Part shown: positions 1 to 10,838 of the stretch, piece by piece
Position numbering within the stretch: the stretch's first letter is position 1
How the letters are laid out: each line of letters begins with the position of its first letter
Source: Glutinoglossum americanum
Lineage: Eukaryota; Ascomycota; Geoglossomycetes; Geoglossales; Geoglossaceae
Assembly: GCA_020080175.1 (NCBI GenBank)
Contig: JAGHQL010000037.1
Coordinates: 1-64,000 of the forward strand
Length of the DNA: 64,000 nt
Reading direction: 5' to 3'
The notes under the pieces: model-generated
What the model saw: the letters and a program-made list of their open reading frames with translations, nothing else
The model's database searches: none
What the model was told of the DNA's origin: nothing
Program-made: the position numbers and the translations under genes

Positions 1-101
1 ACAGAATTTTGGAGTGGCCGCACAAATTGGAGTGGCCGCGCAAATTGTTGGAGTGACTGCACAAATTGTTGGAGTGGCTGTACCGACACCCTTTTTTTTA
101 T
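1..101. mobile_element. Candidate DNA-transposon end with subterminal tandem repeats
   Basis: Four imperfect copies of a unit of about 18-25 bp built on TTGGAGTGGCCGCACAAA lie at about 8-85. They are followed by TGTACCGACACCC and a T-rich run ending in TA. Read on the minus strand, the stretch begins GGGTGTCGGTACAGCCACTCC and runs off the left window edge. Terminal repeats followed by short subterminal repeats and a flanking TA are typical of Tc1/mariner-like elements of fungi. No transposase is visible because the rest would lie outside the window. It could also be an ordinary minisatellite. Confidence 0.35.
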
Positions 102-353
102 AGAATAAAACATTAATTACTAATAAATATTTATAGTGTCTTTATAAATCTTAAAGAAAACTATCGTGAATATAATATGAAGTAAATAAAAATATTATCA
201 AAAGAACAAATTTATTATATAGTAATAGAAATAAGAAGTTATATGAGGAAAAAAGTTTAATAGAAAAAAAATCTTTATATATATATAGTATATTAAGAAG
301 TGAACTAGTAAACTTATTAAGTAAACACATAAATAATAATAACAATACATAAT

Positions 354-660
354 ATGTTAGACCTTAGCGTAGGTCTGATGGGTTACAGTGACAGTGTGTC
401 AGCATCTATGCAGTCAGTATGACCGCTACAGCTAAACGATTGGGTTATACGGCATTACACCTTTGTGGTACGGCTATATAGAGAGCTAGAATCTGTTGCC
501 ATTCAATATGTAATAGAACTAATCGCTGTCCTCCTAATGAGGCTAGCAAACCCCTTCAAAAGGAGTGCGGGGTTCGCGATACATGACGTCATATCTGAAA
601 GCCCTCAGAATGAAGGCGCTATGCTGGCATCAATCCAGCGAGGTAAGTGGAAGTGATATA
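354..660. repeat. Dispersed repeat copy A (less decayed)
   Basis: About 300 bp that recurs at 1700-2010 with the same landmarks in the same order: GGTCTGATG near the start, GAGAGCTAGAATC, GATACATGACGTCA and GGCAATGCTAG near the end. This copy is the more GC-rich of the two. The short open frame inside it has no recognisable product. Confidence 0.6.
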
Positions 661-1699
661 GGCAATGCTAGCTGCTATAAGAACTCTTGATACCAAGGTG
701 ATATAAAGACACTCTGACATCGAGGGATCTAGGGGGTTCGATAACAGTATGATGTCGTACCCCACAGTAATGACAATGGCTGGCCGACTGGTCTGCATCT
801 AGGTAAGGTTTAGATGTACGAGGACTAATAGATAGACTTGATGGTTGATGGTTCAGGGCAACTTGATGTCAGCCCAGTTTAGAATATAGAGTAGATAGAA
901 TAGACTTGATTCTAGTAAGTAGGAGATATAAAAGAACTGATCACTGACCTCTAGCAAGAGGCCAGCGAGCCACTTATATACACAACGGGCATTCAACAAT
1001 GAAATAGATGTCATAAAGTAATAAGGATATATGCTTGCAGAATCTATATAGTCATATAGGTAAGTCACCATTTGCGTAACCCAAGCTAGTTACCCAGCCG
1101 CGAAAGCCTTAATAGCTTCACTAGGTAACCAACTACAGGTCATGGCAATAGTATTAACTGATGAGGTTCCTTTCAGGACCCTTCTTAGCCTTCTATATAT
1201 ATTAATGGTCCTGAGGGACTCACAGGTAGGAACCTGTCCAGTTTCCTCTATAGATGTGTACAGACCCCTCATCCTCAGCTATGCTTCTATTAAGAAGTCT
1301 TTATGATATCTATATGATTTTTTTGCCACCAGTTATACCTTTCGCTACTGCCTGTATATTAGACCTTAGTATAATTTGTCAGATTCTAGGGAGGTGCTGC
1401 GGGCGCTCGAGGGTTGAGGGGGTCATTCGGGAGGTCGTCCGTGAACTCGCGAATGAGTTCTCAAGCTCGAAGAAGTGTCACGGCTCGGCAGGATGCCCGG
1501 CGAAATGTCAGAGGCAGGTAGGCTGGGTAAGTGGATGGATATGTGCCACCGGGTGGCTTCTATTAGATGAACTATATATAAGAGGTGTGTTGACCGATAG
1601 AGATTGAAGAATCAACTCTGTCAGTCAGAAAAGGAGCTTGAGAGCTTGGCTTAAGTACAGACCCTATACTGATCTAAGCTTACAAGCCCTGTCTTTATG

Positions 1700-2010
1700 T
1701 GCTGTGACATAAGTTTGATGAGTTGTAGTAGTAATATATCAGTATCTATGTAGTTGGTATGACTGCTACGGCTAAACAATCGAATTATATAGTATTATGT
1801 CTTCGTGGTATAGCTATATAGAGAGCTAGAATCCGTTGTCATTTAATATATAATAGAACTAATCACTGTTTTTCTAATAAGGCTAGCAACCTCGTTCAAA
1901 AGGGATGTGGGGTTCACGATACATGACGTCACATCTGAAAGTCCTCAGAATACAGGTACTGTACTGGCACCAATCTAGCAAGACAAGTGGAAACAGTATA
2001 AGCAATGTTA
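1700..2010. repeat. Dispersed repeat copy B (more decayed)
   Basis: The AT-shifted partner of 354-660. It keeps the shared landmarks GAGAGCTAGAATC and GATACATGACGTCA. It passes directly into sequence related to the tandem array of the LTR at 2763-3426, which shows that the repeats are nested. Confidence 0.6.
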
Positions 2011-2027
2011 GTTATATTTCTTACATT

Positions 2028-2370
2028 GTGCTCCTATGTAGAGTTCCTATGATACTTGTGTGATTCTTTCGCTATCAGCCGTACTCTTATATAAAGTTTC
2101 TATAATGTTTGTGCAGTTTCTTCGTTACTAGCTATACTTCTATATAGAGTTTTTATAATGTCCTTATGATTTCTTCGCCACCAGCCATACTCCTATATGG
2201 AGTTTCTTCATGATGTCATTAATGAGGTCTTGCAAGCCCCATTTGTATGTTACTAGCTTAATATATTATATATAAGATGGTTCCCCCTATACTCCACTAG
2301 TCTTCTTTAAAGCTAGCTTTCCTTCTTAGCTTATTTAGTATTTCACTAGGCCATTACTCAATAGCTATCA
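2028..2370. repeat. Decayed fragment related to the solo LTR
   Basis: This matches the distal half of the LTR at 2763-3426: the short tandem units ending in a TCGCCACC-type motif, the 'GGAGTTTCTTCATGATGTCATT' region, and a terminal CATAACA. It is clearly more AT-rich than the LTR. The proximal half appears to correspond to about 1150-1345, so an older copy seems to have been split by another insertion. It is a fossil and non-coding. Confidence 0.5.
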
Positions 2371-2762
2371 TAACAATACTGTTATTGAACCTCTAAGAGC
2401 TTTTGACATCAAAGTATCTTTGTATTACCTTGACATTAAAAGTTCTTATAGATAGACTTTTAGTAATAGACTAAATATTATAAAATAATAAGAATATACA
2501 CTTTTAAAATTTATATTGTTATATAAGTAGGTTACTATTTATATAATCTGAGCTAATTACTTGATTACAGAGACTCAAATAACTTTATTAGGTAATTAAC
2601 TATAAGTTATGATATTGGCATCAAGAGTTCTTACAAAAAAGTAAAAAAAGTATAAAAAAATTCATTAAATAATCTAAAATAGAATAAGATTTAAGATTAG
2701 ATTAAATGTATTAAGTTTTATATTAATATAATTCTTAAATTAAAAGATAGAAACTAAAGAAC

Positions 2763-3426
2763 TGTGACGGTAACTTATGTAAGCTGGGCCGCGAAGGTTG
2801 GATGCCGCGGGCGTCAGGGCTGAGCTAGCCCTAGAAGGCCGGTCACGAAGGAACAAGGAGGGCCGGCCGCGTGGCACAACGGAGGGGGTAGGGTTATTAG
2901 TCTTAATAGTCTATCTAGGATGGTTATAGGTATTGACTAATGAGGTTCCCTTCAGGACCCTCCTCGGCCTTCTATATATACTAATGGCCCTAAGGGGCCC
3001 ACAGTAGGGACCTACCTGGTTCCCTCTATGGACGCGTACGGACCCTTCGCTATCGACTGTGCTTCCGTTGGGAAGCCTTTGTGATGCCCATGTGGTTCCC
3101 TCGCCACCGGCCATGCCTTCCGCTACTGGCCGTACTCCTATATGGAGTTCCTATGATGCCCGTGCAGTTTCTTCACCGCCGGCCATACTCCCATGTGGAG
3201 TTCCTATGATGCCCGTATGATTCCTTCGTCGCCGGCCGTGCTCTCATGTGGAGTTCCTTCATGACGTCATTGGTGGGGCCTTGCGGGCCCCCTTCATATG
3301 CCACTGGCCTAGTATATTACGTATAGGATGGTCCCTCCTATGCTCCGCTAGCCTTCTTCAGGGCTAGCCCTTCTTCCCAGCTTGTTTGGTGGCCCACCGG
3401 GCCCTTACCCAGTGGCCACCGTAACA
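2763..3426. mobile_element. Solo LTR of an LTR retrotransposon (fossil)
   Basis: A 664-bp unit begins TGTGACGG and ends CCGTAACA, which gives a TG...CA frame with a near-perfect short terminal inverted repeat. It is flanked on both sides by the same five bases, AGAAC (2758-2762 and 3427-3431), as expected for a target-site duplication. Inside are about three tandem units of about 53 bp (roughly 3055-3235). No gag or pol frame is present, so it is a solo LTR left by recombination. The intact ends, perfect duplication and high GC compared with related copies at 1150-2370 suggest it is the younger copy. The superfamily cannot be told from an LTR alone. Confidence 0.75.
3055..3260. repeat. 53-bp tandem repeat inside the solo LTR
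   Basis: About three to four imperfect copies of a unit of about 53 bp containing GGAGTTCCTATGATGCCCGT and ending in a CGCCGGC-like motif. The same array occurs in AT-shifted form at about 2030-2215. Confidence 0.65.
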
Positions 3427-4169
3427 AGAACTTAATCAAAACCTTAACTAAACTTTAATAAAATAAAAGTCTAAGTAAGATTTCAAATACTTTTATTATA
3501 AAGTTTTATATTTATCATTATTTACTTTATTAAATAGTATTTTGATTAATAATATAATATTAATAAAACTAACTTTTAAATAAAAATAGTTGTAAAAGTT
3601 ATATTATTATTATTATTTATTTTACTTGTAATAAATAAAATTAACTATTACTTCTTATTTTTTTTTTAAAAAAAAAATTACTGAATAAGACCTATCCGGT
3701 TTATCTGAGGTAAGGTAATAAAAATTACTAAAAATTTTTTTTGCTTGTAAATAGTATTCGACATGAAACATCCTTTATTCAAATTGTACAATCAGCGTAG
3801 TTGGGGTGCACATCAAGATAGCATATTCGGGACATGGGGAGACGAATCGCACAACCCTATCGTCTCTATTATTTCAGATCCTGTGCTCATGTCAATCGCT
3901 ACGTTGTGATCTCTTCGTCACCTGTGCCTAGGCTTGACGTAGCTAGTGGTCTAAAAAAGAATTTAAAAACACGGGATATGGCCAATGATGCGATGAGCTT
4001 CGAGTAATTGAATCAGAGGACATCTCAGAATACATGATGTTTGTATGCATCCTCTGAGGCAAATTCGGTTGCTTTTTTGTGTGGGATGAACCAAGAGATC
4101 TAGTGAAATATGGAGGCAATTTCACGCCATGACCTGGCCACGATACACCGGGACGATGCACATAAGATG
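3427..4169. other. AT-rich spacer and PLS1 3' flank
   Basis: 3430-3750 is very AT-rich, with long A/T runs. After about 3750 the base composition returns to that of genic sequence. The rest is probably the 3' untranslated flank of the minus-strand tetraspanin gene. I see no gene here. Confidence 0.5.
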
Positions 4170-5021
4170 CTAAATGGAACCCGTGCCGTTTTTCTCGTCG
4201 ATATGGCGATATCTCTTCTGCTCCCGGCGCTCCTTCAGTACCATTGCGACGCAGAGAAGGAGCATAACATCCAATGCTGGAGGAAGAGGTAAGCACCGTC
4301 GTTTGCCTCGGTAACATCAGCGCAGTGGATGAGCACGTACCAACAACGCCAAATGACGCCGTAAAGATTACACTGAGGTATTGATTTGTGAAATTTGAAA
4401 AGGGCCCAATACAACCCGGCATCTGAGCGGCCTTGAGTGGGTTAGGGCAGACGCTGTTCGTCTGAAACGGTGGCGATGTGCTGTTAACATAACCACAGCA
4501 ATTGAACTTCAAGAGATCAGTATTGTCCGTCCCCACTGAAGCCATGGAGGCCCTACCGCATCTTGCAACATGCCCTGCATCTGAGGACTTTGTTGTGCCC
4601 AGAGGACACTCAAATTCGACCTTGTTCTTAAGGTGCGAATCCATACTTCCAAGCCGATCGCGAGCGTAAAGAAGATGCAGAAAACGATAAGCCACCCGTG
4701 CAGTCTGAGCCACATGCGACTTGTGGGCAGGGCCAAGCCAGGCAACGACACCAAGAATGTGAATACGATAAAAGCGCCATTGACGAAGGCCGCTGCACTC
4801 GAGTTAGAAATGTCACTCGGCATGTATCTCGTGATTCCGTCTAGTCATCATGGTGGCTCACCCTTTAGCGGACATAAGGTGAGCAGCAGCTTCCTTGCAA
4901 TGTTTGCTCTTGTGGTAGGCGCCTTGCCATCATTCTGGGCCAGTACCGTAGTGAGCAGCAGGATTCCAGTCGCTAAGAACAGGAGATTAAGAACGATATA
5001 GGACAGTAGAACTTTGTTCAT
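4170..5021 (-). CDS. PLS1: Tetraspanin Pls1
   Basis: Four exons (5021-4862, 4792-4557, 4506-4341, 4276-4170) join cleanly to a 222-aa protein, the usual length of fungal Pls1. The first ATG of the family-like start (MNKVLLSY) was chosen; an in-frame ATG 42 nt upstream also exists. Four hydrophobic segments are visible, at about residues 5-25, 55-80, 90-110 and near 185-205. The large extracellular loop carries the tetraspanin CCG motif (residues 135-137, FNCCGY) and two further Cys. The short C-tail reads KERREQKRYRHIDEKNG, a hallmark of Pls1. Pls1 is a membrane organiser needed for the penetration peg of appressoria in plant pathogens; it also persists in saprotrophs, where it acts in ascospore germination. 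All introns are 51-70 nt. The gene is divergent from MCM1 across a 1.8-kb spacer. Confidence 0.93.
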
Positions 5022-6845
5022 CGTGTCGTTCGATGGGGAGATCTTGGTGGCGATGAGGAGCACGGAATCCGAAGGGTAGGAGGTGATGGCCTGTGTCGCA
5101 GAAGAGGCACAACAATGCTGTCACAAGACGTGGGGCGAGGAAAAAAACCGTCCGGCGGTCGATGCAAGTGCAAACGCTGGCTTTGACCAGAAAGGAAGGA
5201 ATTGAACGAAAACTAGGAAACAACAAAAAGAATGAGCGGGAGGAAGAAGCTGCGAAAGGATGAATTAAAGTAGGAAACCGCGGGGGTCAGGGCATGTTTC
5301 GTCGAGTTCGAGAGGCGTTTCAGAGCTCGACACCCCATGGCGAAGCGCCCATGTGTGTGCGTGGGTGTGGGTGTGGGTGTGTGTGTAGTGTGTAGTGCAG
5401 CACTGCACCAGGGACCGGGAACCAATATGCGGAGGGATCCGTCAACCCACATGTCTACTTCTACTCGCTATGGGTGTTGGCAGACATGATATTCGGCGCG
5501 CATGGACATGGCTGATACGGTCGGAGGATAACGCGCTTCAGGAAGGTCCGTGCAAAACATCCCGCACCAGTGCTCGGCGCTGTTGGTGGATTCCCTCTCT
5601 CGCTCTCTCTCGCTCTCTCTCGCTCCCTCTCGCTCCCTCGCTTGAAAAGAGCAAAAGGCTGCACCAGGGGGGGTCTTGGGCCCCCCGGGTCCCGGTGTCA
5701 AATGGTCAATGCGTGCTGTGTTGTACTGCGGCTGCGCACACCGGTGAACCGCAGCCCGAAAGAAAGTCGCCCGGCTGGAGTTGCCCAATCGCGGCCCTCT
5801 TGCCGCTCCCCATCACCTCGCCCGCCTAGCCCGCCTAGCCTCGATCGAGGCCGTCGCTTCCTCTTTAAAGCCAAGTTGCCCCCGCCTTCGAACCCGCCTT
5901 CGAACCCATCCCTCTTTTGTGCCATTCTTCCTGACGAGAGAGACCCCGACACCTCGGTGCGTGCCACAAGTCGCCCGGGAAAAATAAAATAATAAAAATA
6001 ACAATTCCACCATATATCTATCCCTTGAATAATCCGTTAGGATAGCGCCGCAATTGTTCCGTTTCGGCTCGCTCCCAAGCTTTGTCTTTCGGCTTCGTCT
6101 CGCGCATTGGCTCTCGAAACGTGAGTACTTACCCGTCCTGCGATTTGCGCGTCATCCTTTTCCCGCCCGGTACTTACCAGCCGTTCCCACCGCTCCCTCC
6201 GCTCCCACCGCACCCACACAACATCCCCCATACTGCTCACCCTCCCCCCAAAATACTTAACACTCCGTCCCGTGTTGTGTGATCGCTCAACGTCTGAAAT
6301 TGCTTGCAGCTGATTCAGCCCCATCCCAACCACCCCCCAAAAGAGGGTGAGGCACGACACCCGACCCTGGGCTTGTCTCTCTTTGCAATAGTACAACTTA
6401 CCTCCCACTCTTCTCTATCCTTGCGCGTCGAACCCTTGTTGCAACTGGGCCTATTCGTCCCCTTTATCCACTCCGGTCGCTCGTCGCCGTTACCGTTCGC
6501 ATTCCTTGCATTTTTCCCGCCACGCCTAGCATCCAGCTATCCTCTTTCATCGAGGTTCTCATCCCGTTTTCACTCGTCGCTTTCCCTGATCTATCATTAA
6601 CCAGAGGCTCGTTCAGGACCGGCGTGCATTTCCCGCTGCTGTCTCGGTCGGCCATACACATTTCTCTTTTCTGCCGCAACCGTTTGAACGCCTTTCTCAA
6701 AAGGGGATTTCGCATCATTTTCATTAAGCTCTGCTGCCAACCCCACAAACTGCGCGCGCGCGACATCCTCCCACAAAGAGTTAGGTACACCCGCACGTAC
6801 CGCACATCGAAAAATATTCGATTCCATTGAAAAAATTTCGTCGTA
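5022..6845. other. Divergent PLS1-MCM1 intergenic region with simple repeats
   Basis: A 1.8-kb spacer holding both promoters and probably a long MCM1 leader. It contains a GT-rich tract (5351-5396), a CTCTCTCG pyrimidine tract (5592-5640), short CCCGCCTAG and TTCGAACCCGCC duplications near 5820-5905, and C-rich stretches at 6185-6260. The open frames here follow low-complexity sequence and are not convincing genes. Confidence 0.5.
5592..5640. repeat. CT-rich (CTCTCTCG)n tract
   Basis: Imperfect tandem CTCTCTCG/CTCCCTCG units. Such pyrimidine tracts are common in fungal promoters and leaders. It lies between PLS1 and MCM1. Confidence 0.8.
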
Positions 6846-7722
6846 ATGTCCGACAACGAGCCGCAACCTTCGCCTTCTGGTCACGACGATGCCGCAGTTG
6901 CGGTAGGCGGACTCGCAGGAAATGGCAACAATGGAACGGTTCCTCCCGGGAGTGCAGGAAGTGAGGCCAATCGTGGCGTGAAGCGCCCTCGTCCGAGCGC
7001 TGCCGACGACGACGACGACGATGACGATGGGAAGCCTGGTCGCGAACGAAGGAAGATCGAAATTAAGTTTATCCAGGACAAATCTAGACGTCACATAACT
7101 TTTTCAAAACGAAAGGCTGGCATCATGAAAAAGGTAAGGGAAGCTTTGGATGTTGTGGCGCTCTGTTGGCGTGAACGTCTGGTTCTCTGCAGAGACTGAT
7201 CGATTGCTACTCGACGCGTTCTGACGCGATTCAAATTCTAGGCATACGAACTGTCTGTTCTCACGGGAACCCAAGTGTTACTCCTTGTGGTCTCGGAGAC
7301 CGGTCTTGTTTATACGTTCACAACGCCAAAACTTCAGCCACTGGTAACCAAGGCCGAGGGAAAGAATCTCATCCAGGTACGCGTCGCAGGCCCGATTTCT
7401 ATAGCGCCATAAGTTAACTTTTTAGGCATGTCTGAATGCCCCAGAGCCGGCGACCGGTAACGAAAATGGTGTTGGAGACGGAGAATCAGCCGTTGATTCG
7501 CCCGAAGAACCTACCCACCCGCAATTACCGCCCCAGACTAGCGCGATCCCACGAAATACTCAGATTCACGCCGGTGTCCCACCTCAGTATGCGATGACGG
7601 CAGAGCAGCAGCAAGCCGTCGCATATCAAAATTACGTAGCTCAGCAGCAAGCCGCTGCGCAACGCGGGCACTATATGCCTCCACAACCAGGAATGCAACA
7701 ATCGCATCCGACTCAGTCATAG
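6846..7722 (+). CDS. MCM1: SRF-type MADS-box transcription factor Mcm1
   Basis: Three exons (6846-7133, 7242-7376, 7426-7722) encode 239 aa. The N-terminus is low-complexity and includes an acidic run of eight Asp. The MADS domain spans about residues 66-122: RRKIEIKFIQDKSRRHITFS, then KRKAGIMKKAYELSVLTGTQ, then VLLLVVSETGLVYTF. This is the SRF/Mcm1 subclass rather than MEF2. The first intron falls right after IMKK. The C-terminal third is Gln/Pro-rich (about 185-239). Mcm1 binds CC(A/T)6GG elements as a dimer with partners such as alpha-1 or Ste12-like factors and controls mating, cell cycle and development. The start follows a long leader. The splice boundary at 7133/7134 could be off by one base but is fixed by the frame. 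Confidence 0.95.
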
Positions 7723-8554
7723 AGTAATGTCATAGAGATACTGGATTTTTCGTTCCTCCACCATCCGACGCTTTCATAGCGAAGAGATAGTGTGAACTTC
7801 TAATTGGATCCAAGCCATAATAACAAACCAGGCAAATCCATATGCACGCATAGATGATGTAATGGTGTATTGTCTGGGCACCACTTTCATCCCTATCTGT
7901 ATTTCGTCTACACAGATTACTAAAGTTCTTCTGTGGCGTTGTCAAATTTTTTCGTTTCCTTTTCCTTCTCTTTAATCATGGGAAGGTAGCATGAACGTAT
8001 GTTCCATGGGCCTCGGCATCAATGACTGGCGGAATCGGGCAGGCACGCTATCAATGCGATGGATGGATGGGTAAAATGGCCTTTGAATGACTGTTCTTGA
8101 GCAAAAGCGTGTATCACACTTGCCCTAGCTGAAACCTACATTGGCTGTAGAAAGGTCGTTTGCACTCGCATTTGTGCTTGCTTCGTGTCGCTTCAGTCTT
8201 TACCGCGGCTCTCGACCTTCAACCTTTGTACAATAAGTTGAAAGGAATTTTGTTAAAGGGCAAAAGTATCTGCATTTTACATCAAGCCTTTCGGAGAGTC
8301 GCGCGCCTCTGGGGCCTATTTAGCCAATGAATGTGCCCAAAAGCGGCTATATTAGGACTAACTTCGCAGAAAAATAAATAAACTATCTATACATCCAAAC
8401 GCCACCATGCACCATCCGACTGATATTAGACTCTAAACTGTCCCCAAGATGCTTGAATCAACAGCCGAACTCCATGATACCGCTCTGACGGAAGGGGGTG
8501 TGCTTCTGCGGTGAAGGCGAACCCTCAAGACAGTGTACAAACATATAAACCTAT
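7723..8554. other. Convergent intergenic region MCM1 / NIPA-like gene
   Basis: An 832-bp spacer between two convergent 3' ends, with T-rich stretches and no convincing open frame. It probably holds the two 3' untranslated regions. Confidence 0.5.
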
Positions 8555-10399
8555 TTACGATTCGCTCCCAGGGGTTTCAACACTTGCGGGTGGAGGCCTC
8601 TGACCCCTTCGCCCTTTCCACCATTCCATTCTCCACCAGCCTCCAAGAGCACTTTGAGGTTTGGTGTCCTTTGGTGCGCCTGTTTGTGGGGATTGTTCCC
8701 TAGAAGGCCTGCGGAAATGAGACGATCCTAACCGTTTATGCCGGCTACGATTGCTGCGACTGGTAACCGACCTCAGCAGTGAAGTAGTCTCATGGGTAGC
8801 ATCACCCTCACTCCTACGAAGTCTCGAAGTGGTTGAGATACCTGAAGCCGACCGCCGTGGTAATGAAGACGGATATCTCGTGGCATCATCTTCCAGTTCT
8901 CCCCATATCTCATCCGCTTCAGTCATTCCGCGGCGCTGCAGTCGTGTTGCACTGAGCAGTTTATCATACTTAGTCGTAGGCGTAAGAGTATCTCCCTGGA
9001 GTAGCGCTTGCCTCTCTCCACCTATTGCTATCTCTTCATCGCTTTTGTAATCGCCGTCTTCATCGTCTTCGCTGGTATCATCCACGAAGCCCATGCCGGG
9101 GGCTAATGCGCTCTGCGCAACGGGCGTTGGCGTAGGTTCACCGCCGAGTCTCCAAGATAGAGCTAAAACTCCGGAAAGAAGGATTACTGTTCCAACTGCG
9201 ATCTGCACGATTTTAGATATTTAGTCTCAAAACAAATCGATTGTCTGAGGGATTCAACTAACCAATAATGCATGGAGGACCGAAAGCTTGGATGCTTGCT
9301 GGAAATACAGCAGACCATCCAAGATCGCAACAATGTTGTAGACGCAGAAAACAAGCGGATATAGTATACTTGTAGAACAAAGCTTCAAGCCGCAATGAAG
9401 GTAATAGAGCTGAGAGAGTGCCAAGGCAATTAGCCCAATGAGAATCATCCACGACTGCCATCGATTAAACTGATTTATTCGGTCAATGGCGGTGCGAACG
9501 AGAAGTTCTACCGCAGTTTTTGCAACTAAAAGGGAATGAGCAGACAAGATCCCGCTCAAGAATTGGTGAGCATTACAAGCTGTCTAAAATCGAAACCGAG
9601 ACTCCAACTTACCTAATGGAACCATAGGAAATGCCCCGGACCAGTCGCATTCTTGCAACATTCACCGTTCTGGGATTGAGCGTTCTTGAAATACGGGCAC
9701 CAACGATTATTGTGCTCACGAGTAGCGCCTGGCCGATCATCCAAATCACGAAGGGCCGCCGTCCAAGAAGGAAGAGAAGCTCGTCTAGACTATGAGCAGG
9801 CTCCTTCATTGCCCCGAAAATTGCAATAACCACAGCCCCGATACAGACCAGTATGGTTCCTGCCAACGAGAATCGAGTAAAAGGTTCCCCCAATATTAAG
9901 GTTGCACAGATGGAATTAAAAACAAGTCCAGACTTTCTCAAGGTCAGCTTGGTATTTGCATAGACCGATATGAGTATTTACATACAGCTTGTAGCGGCGA
10001 TAAGATGGGTAGGGGTAGAGTGGTTATCTGAATCGAGCTCCCGAGCAAATTCGAGACAATAAACATGAGCATTCCAAGCTGAAAAATACTTCAGCATTCA
10101 TGAAAGTCCAAATGACATTGCATAAAGTTCTTACCTGCCATCGCCTTCTCCGGTGGGGAGGACGCTGCGTGTCATTTGGCGCCTTTTCTTCCTCTAGTAT
10201 GTGGGACTTCCGCTGTAGAGTGAGTCCTAAGCTCTGGATACTTGTCGATACTAGACCCACGATGACGCCAACCTACATTACCAGAACATTTTAGTATGGC
10301 GGTGTATAAAGGGATATACTGGAGTGAAGTGATAACTGCAATTAGGGTCGAGGAACTCACAGCAATACTTCCACCAGGTGACAGTGGATCAAGCCCCAT
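8555..10399 (-). CDS. NIPA-like magnesium transporter (DUF803)
   Basis: Six exons (10399-10361, 10272-10135, 10078-9986, 9932-9613, 9554-9263, 9202-8555) give 509 aa. The family signature is clear: SPGGSIAVGVIVGLVSTSIQ near the N-terminus, then LGLTLQRKSH, then SGLVFNSICATLILGEPFTR, then GILSAHSLLVAKTAVELLVR. About nine hydrophobic segments occupy residues 1-320. They are followed by a hydrophilic tail of about 190 aa rich in Ser, Asp/Glu and Arg, typical of the fungal branch. NIPA proteins move Mg2+ across the plasma or endosomal membrane; the substrate of the fungal members is inferred from animals. An upstream in-frame ATG at 10432 would add 11 residues. The gene is divergent from VMA4 and convergent with MCM1. 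Confidence 0.88.
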
Positions 10400-10838
10400 C
10401 GTTACGCACAAAGACGTGGTAATCTTGCCCACTTATACGCTTATTGCCTTGTAGTGAGCGACAGGCTGACCGGCATCCTTGCCGTATTAGTAACTTTCTA
10501 AGGCGCTGTGTTTTCAATCATCAGTCTCAACGGCTCGACTCAGTTTCTCGGGCCTTGATAGACTTCCTCAGGTTTGAAACATCGACCGCGTGACACTTTA
10601 GAGAGCTGTTCATCTCACAAAAATATTTCTTATGATCTAGAGCATCCAAAATTGACTCTCTGTTAATAATATTCTATCTAGAAGGCGTTTCGACATATCT
10701 TGTGTTGTGTCATGTGCCTTGTCTGCTTTCGTTATCTTTTCTAGCGGGACCTCAAACCTCAATATTAAGCTATTGCGGCTTCCTTTTCACGACCGCCTCA
10801 ATCTACGATTCTAGTAGGTTCCGGTGACTCAGATTGCA
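10400..10838. promoter_or_regulatory. Divergent NIPA-like / VMA4 promoter region
   Basis: A 439-bp spacer between two divergent start codons, which must hold both promoters. No clear TATA box or known factor site stands out. Confidence 0.4.

Larger units (their letters stand above)
102..2762. repeat. Nested, decayed AT-rich repeat block
   Basis: This stretch is a mosaic of dispersed repeats with strongly AT-rich islands (about 100-350 and 2440-2760). Three sequence pairs can be matched by eye: about 354-660 with 1700-2010, about 1010-1160 with 2465-2630, and about 1150-1345 plus 2030-2370 with parts of the solo LTR at 2763-3426. Within each pair the copies differ mainly by C/T and G/A transitions. 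That pattern fits repeat-induced point mutation or methyl-C deamination. Open frames here are short and resemble no known protein. The block is fossil repeat sequence of unassigned family. Confidence 0.7.

Noticed and set aside
1254-1607. 117-codon frame in the repeat block
   Set aside because: It spans decayed repeat sequence. Its Cys-rich end has no recognisable family and it overlaps LTR-related sequence.
8751-9050. Plus-strand 99-codon frame in the NIPA-like gene
   Set aside because: It is a shadow of the Ser/Glu-rich tail exon of the minus-strand transporter.
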